Shown: piece after piece, positions 35,901 through 48,840 of the stretch
Position numbering within the stretch: position 1 is the first letter of the stretch
How the letters are laid out: every line of letters starts with the position of its first letter
Origin: Helochares maculicollis
Lineage: Eukaryota > Arthropoda > Insecta > Coleoptera > Hydrophilidae
Direction: 5' to 3'
NCBI GenBank assembly: GCA_033557835.1
Contig: JAWQRO010000011.1
Location: forward strand, 28,667-92,666
Length of the DNA stretch: 64,000 nt
The notes under the pieces: model-generated
Seen by the model: the letters and a program-made list of their open reading frames with translations, nothing else
What the model was told of the DNA's origin: nothing
Database searches by the model: none
Translations under genes and position numbers: made by a program

Positions 35901-38900
35901 TGAGCCTCTCTCGGATGCCCTTGTATGCAACGTGTGGGTCGTTGTAGCACGCCAACATAAATATAACTGACAGATACTTTCCAGCCAACACAACATTCCA
36001 ACGTTTGTATATGATTTGCAGTCTTATAAGTGTGTTGGTTCATTTTATAGTTCAACATGTTGTTTCAATGTGTGGGTGAATTCGTCAATTAAATATGTAT
36101 GTTGTTTATTTTTGCGAGATTTAATATGCCGAGAATGGAAAAATCATCGCTTTTTGTAGCCTTAAATGTCATTCAGTAATCACAAACGAAATCTCTAATT
36201 AAAGTGAATCCATTACAAAGCCACAAAACAAGCTGGAATGGCCTTCATGCTACCTTTACAATTACACACCATAGTCTGCGTTTTCAATACAAATTCCATT
36301 GACTGGATGGATACGTTCTGTGTGATCAAACGTACGACTTGTCTATTACGATTAAGGTCAACGATTTGCAAAATTGGAAGACGAGTAATAAAGTGAACGA
36401 GTTGCAGCAGAACTTTTAAAAATCAAAACCTATTATTTTGGATAAATTCCAATAAATCTTCGTATCAAAAATCTCGATTATATTAATTCAAATCGATTAT
36501 GAGATTAAATCAACTGCATTAACAAGAACCAACGACCATAAACTGTAATCGATCGTTTATAGTAACACGATTGAAAAATAAACAATTGACGGTAGGAATA
36601 TTCTCGTAAAACTCTCGAAATTATCCGTGATTGTATGTACTTTAATGCGAAGCAAAAACTCAAATCCCCTTTAGCTAAATTGGAACAGCTTAATCAAGCA
36701 ATACCGCATTTATGGAAGCGTTACATTTCCTAAATGATGTGGCAAATCAATTAGAAACAAGTTACGTTAAAATTATCCTAATTCCGAAAGCGATTTGCCA
36801 AGTAGTACATCAACAATTTTATTTTAAAATAAGCTTAGAGTGAAGGTGAAATAAAGGTCAGACGAATTTGCCTTAAAAAGAGAAAGTCCCATACGATATT
36901 TTTATTTGATTTTGTTTTAATATACTTCAAGCGAGGTTCGAAGCGTCGAGGAAACTATAAATTTTGGGGACATTAAAAGTTACCATCTTAAACGCGGTGT
37001 CAGGTTGCTACATCCGGTAAACGTATACATCGCTTCAGGGAATCTCAAAGATTATATTACGAGTTGAATGACGAAGCATTTGTTGAAATTGCCCGGCAAC
37101 ATTCCATTAGTTGGCTTAATTTCTTAAGTGGGAGATAAAATTTACTCTTTAATTTTAGGTTACTAGTATCAAGACTTCAGTATAATTCGGAGACGATTCT
37201 AAATTATTACATCAGACAGGTGCACTAACAGTGTCCAGCGCTCAATGAATCTTTTCATCTCCTCCGTATCTTCTCAAATTTCATGCCCTTTTTTATAAAT
37301 GACTCGACCGCTTGTGCCACCAGGAAGAGTAATACGTATATTGTTTGTATACTCTATCAGTTTTAAGTTACCATTCAAAATACCTCATTGTTATCTGCTC
37401 TTATTACCCAAACGTATCATTCACACGTTTTTTCCAGGACGCATTTTTTATATTTCTTTGTTAAACAATTAAATAAATTGTTGATGCTTCCTTTTGTTCT
37501 GAGAAGATAATATTAAACAATGGTTTAATGGACGTGCTATTGTTATATTTCAACGACCTTTGAGTAACCTTTACCTGTTAAAATTTGTTGAACCAATTTA
37601 GAAACTAAACTAAATGAGAAAGTACAATTTTATTCATCGCTTTAGGAAATTGTTTATGCCCAGAATGTCAATCAAGTTCTCTGAATGACCTTGAATCACT
37701 TAGATTCTAAACGCAAAATTTCATCATGGCAATAGAGAAGTCAAGCACTACATATTTTGAATGTGCGATAAAAGTCGATAAACTGTAACAGACATAAATA
37801 TGTATATATATTTTTTTGGAAAGCTGATATCTTATCGGACATTACAAATGATTTTTTTTACATTCGAGTAATGTGTGTATTTATCGAAAACAGGCCACTT
37901 TATAATTAACAAAGCGATAACATAACATAATAAACGGAGGGAATATAAGTTCTTTATTTACAACGTAATTAAATCTATAAATACAAAGTTCAGCTAAAAT
38001 TTCCACGATCCATTAATAACTTCACGCAAAGTCCACGCAACCGCAGTAGTCGGTATTATTTAACACACATCCCTAATTACGGCTTGGAATTAGCTTTGAT
38101 TGCTGAACGATCAAATTATTATTTTTCGCCAACATCTCTCATTGTCAACATAAAATGTATAATATAATACAGAAGAAAGTAAAATGGAATGTCCGCTGTT
38201 TTTAAGTTGGTGAAAGTTCTGTTGAATTATATTCGGTTTGACCCAGAATAACGACTGAAAAAATATGTTTTGGCGAAACTGGAGACATACTTGGTGATTC
38301 CGCATTCTATGAATAATTCAATTACACCAAAAATTTCGCGATAAACTTTACGAAGAATTAAAAAGCACGAATAAAGCGATTGAAACTCGCGCAATAAAGT
38401 CGAATGGAAACCATTTGCTTTCACTGAAAGTCGATAGTTCTGCTTTATGGAAATGCGTTAGTTTTCCGATGTCACAAGAGCGCAGTATTTACATTGTTTT
38501 ATGGTCGTCATTGAAATGTATAACAGGCGTCGGGAATATCGATATCCATCCCTCGGCTTGGGTAAGTGCTCGCAAACTTTTATATTATCTCCCTCTTTGC
38601 CGTTCATTGTTCGGAAAAGCCAACGTCCTTGGTGGTGTCGTGAAAGTTTGTAAACTTGGAATGATGTTGCGACGTGTTTTGAGGAGAATGCGCAAAGTAG
38701 ACCTTCAGCTTGGAAATTTATGATAGACGAACATTGAATTATAAAGTGACACTTGTTGGATGACGTATTGGGGTTCAGTTTCATATATCTATGGCGTTAA
38801 CTTTTCGATACGTAAAATGTATTTTGCATTAACTGAAGTTTTCTGACCCTCAAATTTGTCGTTTCTTCGGTCTATGCCGCAGTTATACGGAATTATTGCT

Positions 38901-41369
38901 TGTTTGTACTATGTTTATTTTGATGCTAATGTTACTTAATTTGAAAATCTCTTATTTACTAGTGGTATAAAATTGTCCCAATTTATCATATCTTAATTAC
39001 TACTTATAACCTGAATTCTTTTGATATTGTTACATTCTCTTAAGCGCCAATGTAATTTAGTATGCAAAAAAAGTTCGATAAGATAGAAGCGCTAGGAATG
39101 TTATTACGTTCTTTTGGAAATTTCATTTCATATGGAGCGAATCAATAAATAGTTCATATGCGCTAAAATTCCTAATCTATTATAATGCGAGTTTTATGTC
39201 CGTTTTTCTATGTTTTCTGTCTGTGATTATATTAAAAAAATTAAAATTTGATGGGTATAATCGGAACATTTCATACTTAAAATCTTGGGCTGTTATCCAG
39301 AAACCACGTACCTTTAATCGCGCAATGGGGTATCCTAGAATCATGAGCTTTTGAATATTTGCATTGTTTTAAATAGTTTCTGATTTATATGTGTGTTACT
39401 GATACTGCATAAAAGCAGTCATTGTGAGTATTTGAGAAATTTAAATTAATTAGATGTATTGTTTGTTTTATATTATTTGTACTTTAAATTCATGAAAAGA
39501 TGGGATTTATTGGAAAAAGGAGCCAACAAATGCTCCAATACAGTATAAGATGTAATAAGTTTTAGACTAGTTGCAGTAGATACTCGTTCACAAACCTTGT
39601 TGGCAACATAGACTAAAATTCAACCATTCTAGTGATAACGACGATGCTATAAAAGTGCTTATGTTTTGATAAGGCGCCATCCGTATAAAATAAGTACGAT
39701 AGTTTGTTGTACATGTTTCCTATTTAGAGTATATGTATAGTTCAAAGCTACATTTAAACTATACAAATATTTGCTTAAATATATCATCATATCACAAGTG
39801 AAGGCATTAAGTCAGAGGTTAGTGTATAACCACAATTTCTTACGAACAGATAACGGATATTATAGTTCGTCGGCGTTGTAAGGCGTAAGCGCACGTAACG
39901 TAAAACAAAATTGAAAATTACTTTGCATCTTTTCACGAAACAAAGTTTATTTTTAGTGAGAAGAAGATACATCCATTTTTAACGCAGCGCCGCATAATTA
40001 CAGAGGATTCAAAACCGCTGGGGATTTTTACAAGTTTGAAAACAATTTATGGACGTAAAGTGGAACTTTCACATGATTTATTATCCGCTCAGGCCAAAGT
40101 AATCAAAAATAGATTTGCCTTTATAATGGCGTTATTTAGAAGACTGTTACTCAGTTGTTTTTTTGATATTACAGTAAATATTCATGACTATCTATAAATC
40201 GTGTAAGTTTGCATACATAAAGATTATAATTTAATAATTATATTGCATACAAAGTAGGTTGTTGTAGAGAGAGACAACTGTTTTTACGTGCAATATTTAA
40301 CTTTCTTTCCTGTTTATTTGTTTCCGACAAAATTCAGATAATGGTTTTTCGCGTTCCTAGAAGTTTCCGTTTACTGCAAAATTTATGTAAATGTTCACCT
40401 AAAAGAATCGGTTTCAAGTCAATTGAAAAGGAATGCTTTTGAAATATAAATATAGAAATAGATGATGTGGAGGTTTAAAATCGCTGGCTGATTGTTTTAA
40501 CATAGATCGCGCAGAACTGTAACTTTGAATTTCACTTGTACGATATGATTTAAGAGAAGGAATGCAGATGTGCCCGGAGGACATAAATTCTTTTATTATT
40601 CAAAAGTGCTTTTGTGCGGCCCATGATAATACCTGACGGTCTACGCCAGTCGGCAAATAAATTGCCTCCAATTAAACGAGTACAGCTTTTTCGTTGGCAT
40701 TCAGCGAGCCGTCACGATTGCGTACCATAGTTGTTTATGAAACAAGGTCACATTGTTTTCCATAATATAATCACTATGTACTCATTATTGTCTGCGTTTG
40801 TATTGTTGCTGTTTCCAGTGACGTAACTTTTACAGAGTATACATATAATACACACATGGACAGTATTTGTGTGCTTTGTGTACGTACGTACTGTGTGTGT
40901 ATTTACCAAATAAATTCTTATCTTTTGCTGGCTACTGAAACGTTTACATTTATGGTTATGTGTATTAACTGAATGTGACCTTTACACCTCAATGGTTATG
41001 CACAATGCAACAATAAAATTAATGGTTTATATTTTTAGTCGCTGTATGTATATTAATATTAGTGTTTTAGTTTTGCTAATTTGATAAATGAAATTCGCGT
41101 ATTTATGGGAATTTACAGCGTGAATCTATGATTAAATTAATTTAAAATGATGAGTTTTTCAATGTAATGTTGCATTGTGCTGGATTTGGTCTCCACGGTA
41201 TACATTATTTTTAAATATGAAACGTCCATAATACTACAAAACGCAGTTACAGTTTCAACTACAAATAAATCAAGTCGTTACGTGATATCGCAAATTTTAT
41301 TGGTCGTGCCATAAAGATGCAATATATCTATCGCAGGTATGGAGTGAACATAAAAAACGGCTAGAGAAT
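32901..41369. other. Intronic DNA with no recognised gene
   Basis: Long AT-rich tract. It holds a TA-rich simple repeat (about 35021-35052), a GC-richer patch with CCACACG/CGTGTGG dyad halves (35868-35950), CAAGGTCA sites at 37686-37693 and 40743-40750, and GTACGTACGTAC (40880-40891). Small frames at 33790-34086, 34393-34605, 38415-38784 and 39787-39972 show no family features. Confidence 0.5.
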
Positions 41370-41540
41370 CCTGAAACGGTGCGGGCCCTTTATCGCGGGT
41401 GGATCGACGGTAATTTGAGCGAGTTGCAACGGTTCGTCGGCAGTCAGGGGTAACAAATGGTAGAGGAAGGGAAGCGTTTCTATGGAGACGACCCTAGTGT
41501 TACCGCTGCTGACTCACTCCGGCGGGTCTTTAATTGAACA
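41370..41540. promoter_or_regulatory. GC-rich island with an RFX X-box
   Basis: GTTTCTATGGAGAC (41476-41489) fits the 14-bp X-box consensus RYYNYYATRRNRAC on both strands. The island also has GGGCCC and CGCGGGTGG runs. An 80-codon plus-strand frame starts inside the X-box (41482); its composition is unremarkable and it has no recognised domain. Confidence 0.35.
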
Positions 41541-42754
41541 GGACTCGGAATGTTTAGAAAAGGGACTACGAAAATACTTCAACTCTCGCCTCCAACTATT
41601 CAAAAACTATCCCCTTGAGATTGATCAGCTAGGGTTATTATCTTTTATAGCGTCAAAGAATGAAGTGAGTTTGGAATCTTTTAAAGTGAGTCACTGCACG
41701 ATTTATTGGACCATTTCTTTGTGATGAGAAATGATTTTTACACCCTCTTTTTACTGCTGCTACATTATTACGAAAAATAAAGATTGCAGACCAAATCAAA
41801 GGCAATATCTTTCAACAAACTGTATGTTATACCTATCTATCTGGCATCTGCGTATGCAGAAAAACTAGATATAAGGTTCCAATACCAATCAAATGAAATT
41901 TATTTTAAATACGTGCATATGTATACACTTTTAATATTACAATATAGTTTATACGATTTATACAGCAGACAACCAATTGTTAAGATTCATGAAACAGAAT
42001 AAATATAGAAAACAATTTATAAGACAAATTATCATACAAAAATACTTAGAAATCCCAACAGATAAATTGAATTGAAAAGCACCGCTTCTAGAATAAATGG
42101 TACGACTTAAAGACAATTCAAAATTATACTCCTAGATATAGGTCTATAAAAACTTCCCCATAAACTTTATGATAAAAATAATTGCAAAACACTGGACCTA
42201 AACTAAAAACTTTACAGATCTAAGTAAACAAGAGTTGGCTAAATTCAATATAATTCTAATCTTTAAGTTAACAACAAAGATCTTTACTAACAAATACAGA
42301 AAGCTAAATCAACAAGTAGAACATGAACAACTTGGTCTATAAAAGGAATATCAAAGAATGTAATAAAAATTTAACACATTTACGTTGATTTCAAGCTTCG
42401 GATTCTCCGATTTAGGTACCGTTTTGATTTATTTGATGCTATTTTAAACGTAATTTTGCGCTGTCTTAAACCTTGGTCTCTATTCACGAAAAAACTCGAT
42501 AAAATATATTTTCACATACCTCTCTTTATGTTAATTTCTAATTGCTTAGGACGTTCTGGCTTCACTATAAGACGAAAATTGAAAATACAAAAACGGAATT
42601 TTTAAAACTAAAATTGAAAATTTTATTAGTAGCGATAATATCAGAACCATGTGTCAAATTTAGACAATGGAAAGCAATGGAACAGAAGAAAATTGATACT
42701 TAAATTATTTTTCAAAACTAACTCTCTAAGAACAAAGAGTTAAAGAGATACAAT
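41541..42754. other. Intronic DNA, nothing recognised
   Basis: Very AT-rich. Small frames end by 42002; the rest has no supported feature. Confidence 0.55.
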
Positions 42755-42791
42755 AGTCTCATGCATTTCTCTATTAGAAATGCATGAGACT
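42755..42791. repeat. Perfect 16-bp hairpin
   Basis: AGTCTCATGCATTTCT (42755-42770) and its exact reverse complement AGAAATGCATGAGACT (42776-42791) surround a 5-base loop. Pairing does not extend beyond, so the stem is shorter than a typical microRNA precursor. Confidence 0.75.
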
Positions 42792-44394
42792 TCTTCATGG
42801 ACATTAAAAAGTAATAACATAGATTTTACTTTTAAAATAAAACAAATCTGCAAGAGATGATGCTACAAATAATTTACGATTTTAAAATCTATCAATTCAA
42901 TTCCCTTGGCCGTTATCTTGAAAATCTCAATAACAGCTCAACGGAAATATGATGCATTTATAAGGAATGTAATTATTTCAACTTCTTGAAAGAACGTTCT
43001 CATTTTACGCACAGTAATGTCAGGGATGAAATTTAATAATTTAATCATAAAATTTACTGGGCGAATCACTTGGCCAATAATAATGCGGCGAAAAAAAATC
43101 AAGCGAGTTTTAAAATGCACGCAAGCGAAGCTTGCTTTGCGCGCCGCACAGATACAGAAATTTAAATTAAAATTTAAAAACATGGCCGCCCTTGCGTAAT
43201 TTAGGTTCATATCCGCCCACACCGAACGCAATTTAATGTTCTCTACAAAATACACCTGCTAAAGACAGATTAGTCGTGGTGGAATTAATGCAAACGTTGC
43301 CCGGGAAATAGAAATTGCACATAGCATAACCTCATCCTCGCGTCCACAGAAAGCGAACACTGCAAACTTTATGTGGCTACCGACGCTAAAATTGTATACG
43401 CACGCATTCAAAGAGAAAAGTAATAAATTTATTCTACATCAGCACGAAACGCGGTCGCACCCGTCAAGGTCTTTTTTATTGTACTGCAGGCCGCCAGTAA
43501 AGGGCGTATTGTCATGCAAACATGCTTATAGAAGATTATGATTAATGCTTCTGCATTTCGTTTGCCCTGTGCGTGTTTTCAAATGTAAAAACGAAGCAAC
43601 GGTCAGTCATTTTGTGTTTTATATTTCGCATACTTTGGCAATTACAGTACGTAACATTCAAAAATTATACGGGTTCCGGACAGAAAAGATTGCCTTAATC
43701 TCTGGAGCTTTAAAATTGCTTTATTACGTAGCAAATGAATGCAGGGGTTGCCTCCATAATAAATTTATGAGTTTTTTACGCAAGCGACCATTGATATGTA
43801 TGACTAGATTATTAAATGAAAATACAAGTCGGTACTTTAAATTAATAATCTTGCGACTGGCAAGTATTTTTCAACGAGGATGTTGTTCAATTGTAAAGAC
43901 CTGAGCACAATTGATTGAAAAACATTTTTCTTCCGGAAGTTCGACTATTCTCTGCCAAAGAACTTTGTTCATATTGCATTATGCGAGAGACTATCTAAAT
44001 TTGGATAATTTAGTAGGACTGAAAGTTTACAAACATTTTTATTCTTTAATGAAGCAACTAAATAAGTGTAGGCGAAATCGTTGAGAGGGTTCGCAAACAC
44101 AAATAAATAGTGATTTGAAAATCCAATAGTCAAAAATTCCAAAAATATGATCATTTGGGGTGTCTCGAGGACTACACACATACAGTTCTTGTAATATCTT
44201 GTTTATTTTTAAAAAGTGTACACATAACTTTTCGCCATTTGACAAAAGTTGGCGCCACCGGTAAGTTTTGGTTTAAGTTGTTCGATATAAAACATAATTA
44301 TCATAACGTTGGACATCTATCCATAATATAAACTAAAAATATTTGTGATGTATATTCTTAGTGCGCAAAAATATCTAGCTTTAATTTACTTCTT
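42792..44394. other. Intronic DNA with no recognised gene
   Basis: Overlapping frames on both strands (42938-43255, 43545-43904, 43969-44245) lack any family features or coherent splice sites. Confidence 0.55.
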
Positions 44395-45355
44395 CGTTGT
44401 TGTGACTGGTATCAAAGTTTAAAAAATGTGACTTTGATATCAAAGATAAAAATCGTAGCGGAAGGCCAAAACTGTACGAAGTGGCGGAATTGGAAGTATT
44501 GTTGGATCAACATTCGTGCCAAACGCAAAAAGAGCTTACACTTATAGTAGGAGTAGCTGAGCAAGAAGTTTTACATCGGTTGAAATCATTAGGAATGCTT
44601 GAAAACAATAACATTGGGGCCCATGTAGACCTACATTGAGAAATAATAAATGTTGGTTTTTGACATGTCAAATGCTGCTTTTCAGGCATAACTGAAAGAG
44701 TTTTCTTTACTATATGGCGATGAAAAATGGATCCACTATAATAATCCAAACAGAAACAAATTATGGGGAGCACTTGGCCATACTGCAACATCTTCAACTA
44801 AGTCAAATATTCGTGGAAAAAAGCTCTTATTGTGTATTTAGTACGATCAGCTTGGTGTCGTGTATTATGAGTTGCTTAAACCAAAGGAAACCATTATTGG
44901 AGTGTTTTTTAACAAGCACAGTTGATGAAATTGAGTCGAACACACAAGGAAAAGCGCCAGGATTACTATATTCCAGACAAAATTATACTCCTGTATGATG
45001 TTGTTCGTCTGACTATTGCGGCGTCGGTCAAATTCTATTTGGAAACACCCAAATGGCATATTTTATCCTACCTGCCGTAATCACCAGACATTGTCCCTTC
45101 TAATTTTTACTTGTTTCGATCGGTGGCGCAAGGTCTGTCTGAGCATCATTTCACATTATATAAGGATACCAAAAATTGGGACGATTCATTAATAGTCAAA
45201 GAAGATGAATCATTCTTCCGTCGCGGTATCCCTATGCTGCCAAAAAAGATAGAAACATAGTGGACAAAACTTAAGAAAAAACATTTGGTGCGTTCTTTCA
45301 TAATAGATGCCTAATTTTAGCGAAAACAAACGCGGAATCTTATTATTACACTTTT
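44395..45355 (+). pseudogene. Degraded mariner transposase, nearly full length
   Basis: In order: CDWYQ and, after a frameshift, FKKCDFDIKDKNRSGRPK (about 44405-44475), the second helix-turn-helix block with LLDQHSCQTQKELTLIVGV, a degraded WVP-HEL region with a stop, YGDEKWIHYNNPNRNKLWG (first catalytic Asp, 44719-44721), LGVVYYELLKPKETI (from about 44850), LLYDVVRL (second Asp, 44997-44999), SPDIVPSNFYLFRSVAQGL and DESFFRRGIPMLP (about 45200-45240). The third catalytic residue, normally Asp in PSD, is Asn (AAT, 45102-45104), and stops interrupt several places. Spacing from the second Asp to this position is 34 residues, as in mariner. The 3' end near 45330-45355 (CGCGGAATCTTATTATTACAC) looks TIR-like; the 5' TIR was not found. 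Confidence 0.75.
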
Positions 45356-47850
45356 TACATTGAGTGAGATCACGCAGGGACTCCTATTGGGCATTTAGGG
45401 GTACCAAATATTTTTTATTTTCAATCTTTTTCTAGTTTTAAATAAAGCATCGTTTCATAAAAAGGTAGACTTCTTGCTGTATAAAAACCTTAAAATTATT
45501 GTATTTGAATGTCAACAATAAATGCATCCTCAGGGCACATTGAGGGTTACTTTCGTGAACAGGCTGATTCTAAGAATACACCTTACTAAAACCACTTTTT
45601 CTCGTATATACTTAAACTTTCCTTGCAGTTTTGTTTGCAAATAACCTACCTTATTGTGTGAAAAGCTTGTTTTGTTTGAGGAAGTTGTTAATGATGTCAA
45701 AAGTTGTTAGTTGCACATTTTAACACTTAAATTCTTTGAAACATTGTCTTTGATTACCCTGAGATATGTAATGGAAACTTAATCCAGCTATTTAATTGCT
45801 TTTGGAGGCAAGTATGCACCAACTAGAATGTCTTATCTCAATGCTGCTACTCATTCTAAAGTGTTTGTTTTATATGCAATAAAGTCATAAACACCGCAAC
45901 TGATACACCTGATATGGCTTTCTGGAATGATGTCAAATACCAATTCTAGTACATTCAGTTAGGTACAAAACCAAATGAGCTTTAAAAACGATTTCGTCCG
46001 GTCAAACAAAATGTTATCGTTTAAAAAATTGATCAGGCTCTCCAAATTTCCTAAAATTAAGGGCATCACTACGAATGATTTGTAAGAGCATTTACGTCCA
46101 GACTAAGCATACAAAGGATATGCACCGATAACATAGGATAATACATATAATTGCAACGAGTCATCGACACAGAACGAAAGGCTATTAATCGTCGTGACTA
46201 CGCGATCCCCAACAAAGAAACGGGTTTCAACCTCAACAACTGCTGAACGAGAAGTTATCCTGGGGCCATCGGGATGGGCAGAGGCAGCAGTTCTATTATT
46301 TATACATATCACGACGAAACCATTACCTAGCTATACCTTCGGGTGAGTCAAGGTTACACTTCGAAACGGATAGATAACCATCTACAATGGCCAACCAGAC
46401 GTTCACTCGAAACTCTTCTGAAACAATTCGAAATAATTCTTCCAGTCGACAGATTCATTTTACCGTTTCCACGCATCTTTCACTCATTCAGGTAGGTGCA
46501 CAGCTGTCATGCTCTTTAGACTGCGTCGTTAAACGTTTAACTTGTTCAGCAGCGCTTGGTATCTGTGACTATGTATTCGCCGATTATTTCGTCATGTGAT
46601 CCAATTATGTGTAATTGGTGTGCATATTTGAACTGTTGCCACCTTCACCGTAGAACGTGACCGTGATGGCAAACACGGAGTTATTATTACGTCCGTTCTT
46701 CGCTTGGAAAAGGATCACGAGCATCACGTTTATCTTCCGTGACTTGAAATGTATTTTCTGGCGATTATTATATATCACAGCGAAAGGAATTTCAAACTTA
46801 CGCCGTCACGTCTTATGTTTGTCAAATTTTCCTGTTGACAAAGAATTTTCTACAATTTCCCCATAACGCACGTAAGTACAGCGTCACTTTGTTAGGCGTT
46901 TAAGCCAATTAATGGAAAATATTAGTGTTTTTAAGCAGGCCCTCTTAATAGCGATTGAATTTAAAGCCTGAGGTGCCCATGAATTGTTAACAAACTGCGC
47001 GCTGCTGCTATTCGACATGCTCGTATGTTTCAGCACAGACACGATAATTAGACGTTTTAATTTTAAGATCCATCATGGCGTAATCTTGAATAAACATTGT
47101 GGAACGTTGAAATTATTTGTTTGGCGAATACATTCCTACTAATTGCAATGTAAATATATTAGCGCGTTAGCTAAAGTGAGCAAAAAGGAGCATTTTTAGC
47201 GGAAAGTTGAACGACCTAAATAAATAGGCAATGAAGCATAAAAGTTTTATATTATCGAGCGGAAACGTTTCAACACTTGCAATCCGGTGGTCATTCTACA
47301 GAGAGAGAGAGGGAGAAAACGAGAAAAAGACAAGACCAGAGACCATTAAATCGTTAATGACCAGTTACATAAACCTCAATAACGACAGTAGATATCAGAC
47401 AGAAAATATATTACTAACTGTTGCGTGATGTCAAGTTACACATCAACTAAATCATTCGTGAAATAAATAAAGAAATAGAAAAGTTATGTGCCCTACGTGA
47501 CAAATTACTCCGTTTATCTTCTAATTTCAAGGTTTCTAAATCCAGTACGCAATAAAACTAAAGTAGTGCCAATTTAAAGCTAAGAAATACATGATTCGGA
47601 ATTGTAAGTTGGCATTAAAATAAGGAGACTAAAATGTCTAATCTATTATTTGGCAGCCATTTTGTGTCGCGGAAATTTCGCTTTGTAATGTATACAGTTC
47701 TCGTGTTATGTTAAATACGAGTTGTAAGTTGAGAGTTGGCGGAGTGCCAGACCAACGTTACGTTGTCAGAATAAAGATGAAAACTAATTACACCAGAGAT
47801 AAATAACTCTATAATTCATTAGTCAAAATTTCTCTTGAAGTAATAGATAA
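45356..47850. other. Intronic DNA with no recognised gene
   Basis: Includes a GA-rich tract (47299-47320) that could bind GAGA factor. Short frames at 46103-46312, 46387-46599 and 46657-46866 are not supported. Confidence 0.5.
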
Positions 47851-47880
47851 CTTGACCTTGCTTGACATTGACGTCAAAGT
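47851..47880. promoter_or_regulatory. Adjacent FTZ-F1/ERR-type and CRE sites
   Basis: TTGACCTTG (TGACCTTG at 47853-47860) lies 7 bp before the palindrome TTGACGTCAA (47868-47877), which contains a full cAMP-response element TGACGTCA. The two sites are about 0.85 kb downstream, in genome order, of the end of the giant intron's first kilobase. Confidence 0.33.
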
Positions 47881-48179
47881 TGTTGTTGCACCACAACATC
47901 TCAAATCCTGTCATCACCATATTGAAGCTTTGTATACATATTTGATTTGTAAGCCTTTTAAACGCGACGCATAAATATTTTAAAGTATGAATTTATTTGC
48001 AACAGTTTGAATACTTCTCTTATAAAAAGTGTGTTATGTAGATTAAAATAAACTAATAGTGTAGAGACTGCTAATAAACACAGTTTCTGTATAGGCCAGA
48101 TGTCAAGCCAAACAGCCCACGCCTCAAGTTATTTACAAACTTGACCGTTACGATGCACCCTAGCAATTTGAAACATCTA

Positions 48180-48420
48180 TTTTTAAAACAGCTCATTACG
48201 TTTGCTTGTAGGCATCCTCTTTATGCGCCACTGCAGCAACCTTCCAACAGCAGTTTGTTATTGGTGTGCTGAAGTCCAAGATTCGTGATTGATAACTTCC
48301 TGACCCACGCGTTCATTGTCTTGATTCTTTTGACCCTTGACAGAGAATTGTGACCTAGGGTCGTTGATCACCTTCTTCCTCCTTCATATGCACACCGGCA
48401 AGTCATCATGCCGGAGTCAC
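48180..48420. promoter_or_regulatory. Mixed-composition block near the intron's 5' end, with a hairpin
   Basis: Less AT-rich than its flanks. It ends in a perfect dyad CCGGCA/TGCCGG (48395-48414) with an 8-base loop and lies within 530 bp of the 5' splice site of the 133-bp exon. Intron segments just after an exon often hold regulatory elements. No specific factor site is clear. Confidence 0.22.
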
Positions 48421-48707
48421 GAATAACTTTAATTTCAAACTCGATAAGCGGTTTGTGGACGTATTTATTATCGTGCTAGTTAAGATTGTATCTTCTTATC
48501 GCTAATAAATGTAAAAACTTATTTAGGAGTTACTCGCCGAAACCCCATTCAAATTTATACCGAATAATCCAATCCAAAGCAACAATAAACGTTCTAACCT
48601 AATTTCCTCGTTGCAAACATTTCATTATACGCATACTTTTGTTTATTCGCTTATGTAGTGTGATCACTACATTTTGTGATCAAAATCTGTAAGAGTTGAC
48701 TACATAC

Positions 48708-48840
48708 CTTTATCTGGAGGTTCTGGCGAAGTTTGTGTAACGACGGTATCCGAAGGCAATGATGGTTTTCCAGTGCGAGTCTTTCTGGTATTTCCGGCAG
48801 GAGTGTTAGTTATTCCCGAAAGTCCACGTGGAATTCTCGG
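48708..48840 (-). CDS. 133-bp internal coding exon of the same gene
   Basis: The 3' splice site is TTTTGTATTTTTCAG (AG at plus 48841-48842) and the 5' splice site is AAAG|GTATGTAG. The exon starts in phase 0 (Pro-Arg-Ile-Pro-Arg-Gly-Leu) and ends AAA G. The 44 full codons read as a basic, Pro/Thr/Ser-rich disordered segment (for example NTRKTRTGKPS and TVVTQTSPEPPDK). Its last base completes a Gly codon with the start of the exon at 1352. The frame is open with no stop. The basic stretch with Pro-Arg repeats could contact DNA or aid nuclear import; this is inference. The family is not identified. Confidence 0.85.

Larger units (their letters stand above)
1353..48707 (-). other. Giant 47,355-bp intron between the two coding exons
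   Basis: The intron runs from the 5' splice site AAAG|GTATGTAG (GT at plus 48706-48707) to the 3' splice site at plus 1353-1355. The upstream exon ends AAA G and the downstream exon begins GT TCC ATT, giving Lys-Gly-Ser-Ile with the frame intact. That agreement is the main evidence that the two exons belong to one gene. Introns of this size are usual for developmental regulators and often carry enhancers. Elements inside are listed separately. Confidence 0.82.

Noticed and set aside
35868..35950. Possible microRNA-like hairpin with CCACACG/CGTGTGG arms
   Set aside because: Only about 7 bp pair cleanly; the arms do not continue in register, so a microRNA precursor is not supported.
41482..41724. 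80-codon plus-strand frame beginning in the 41.5-kb X-box
   Set aside because: No domain, no signal of splicing and no conserved features visible.
44714..44998. 94-codon plus-strand frame within the 44.4-kb mariner
   Set aside because: It is an out-of-frame shadow; the real transposase blocks read in a different frame.
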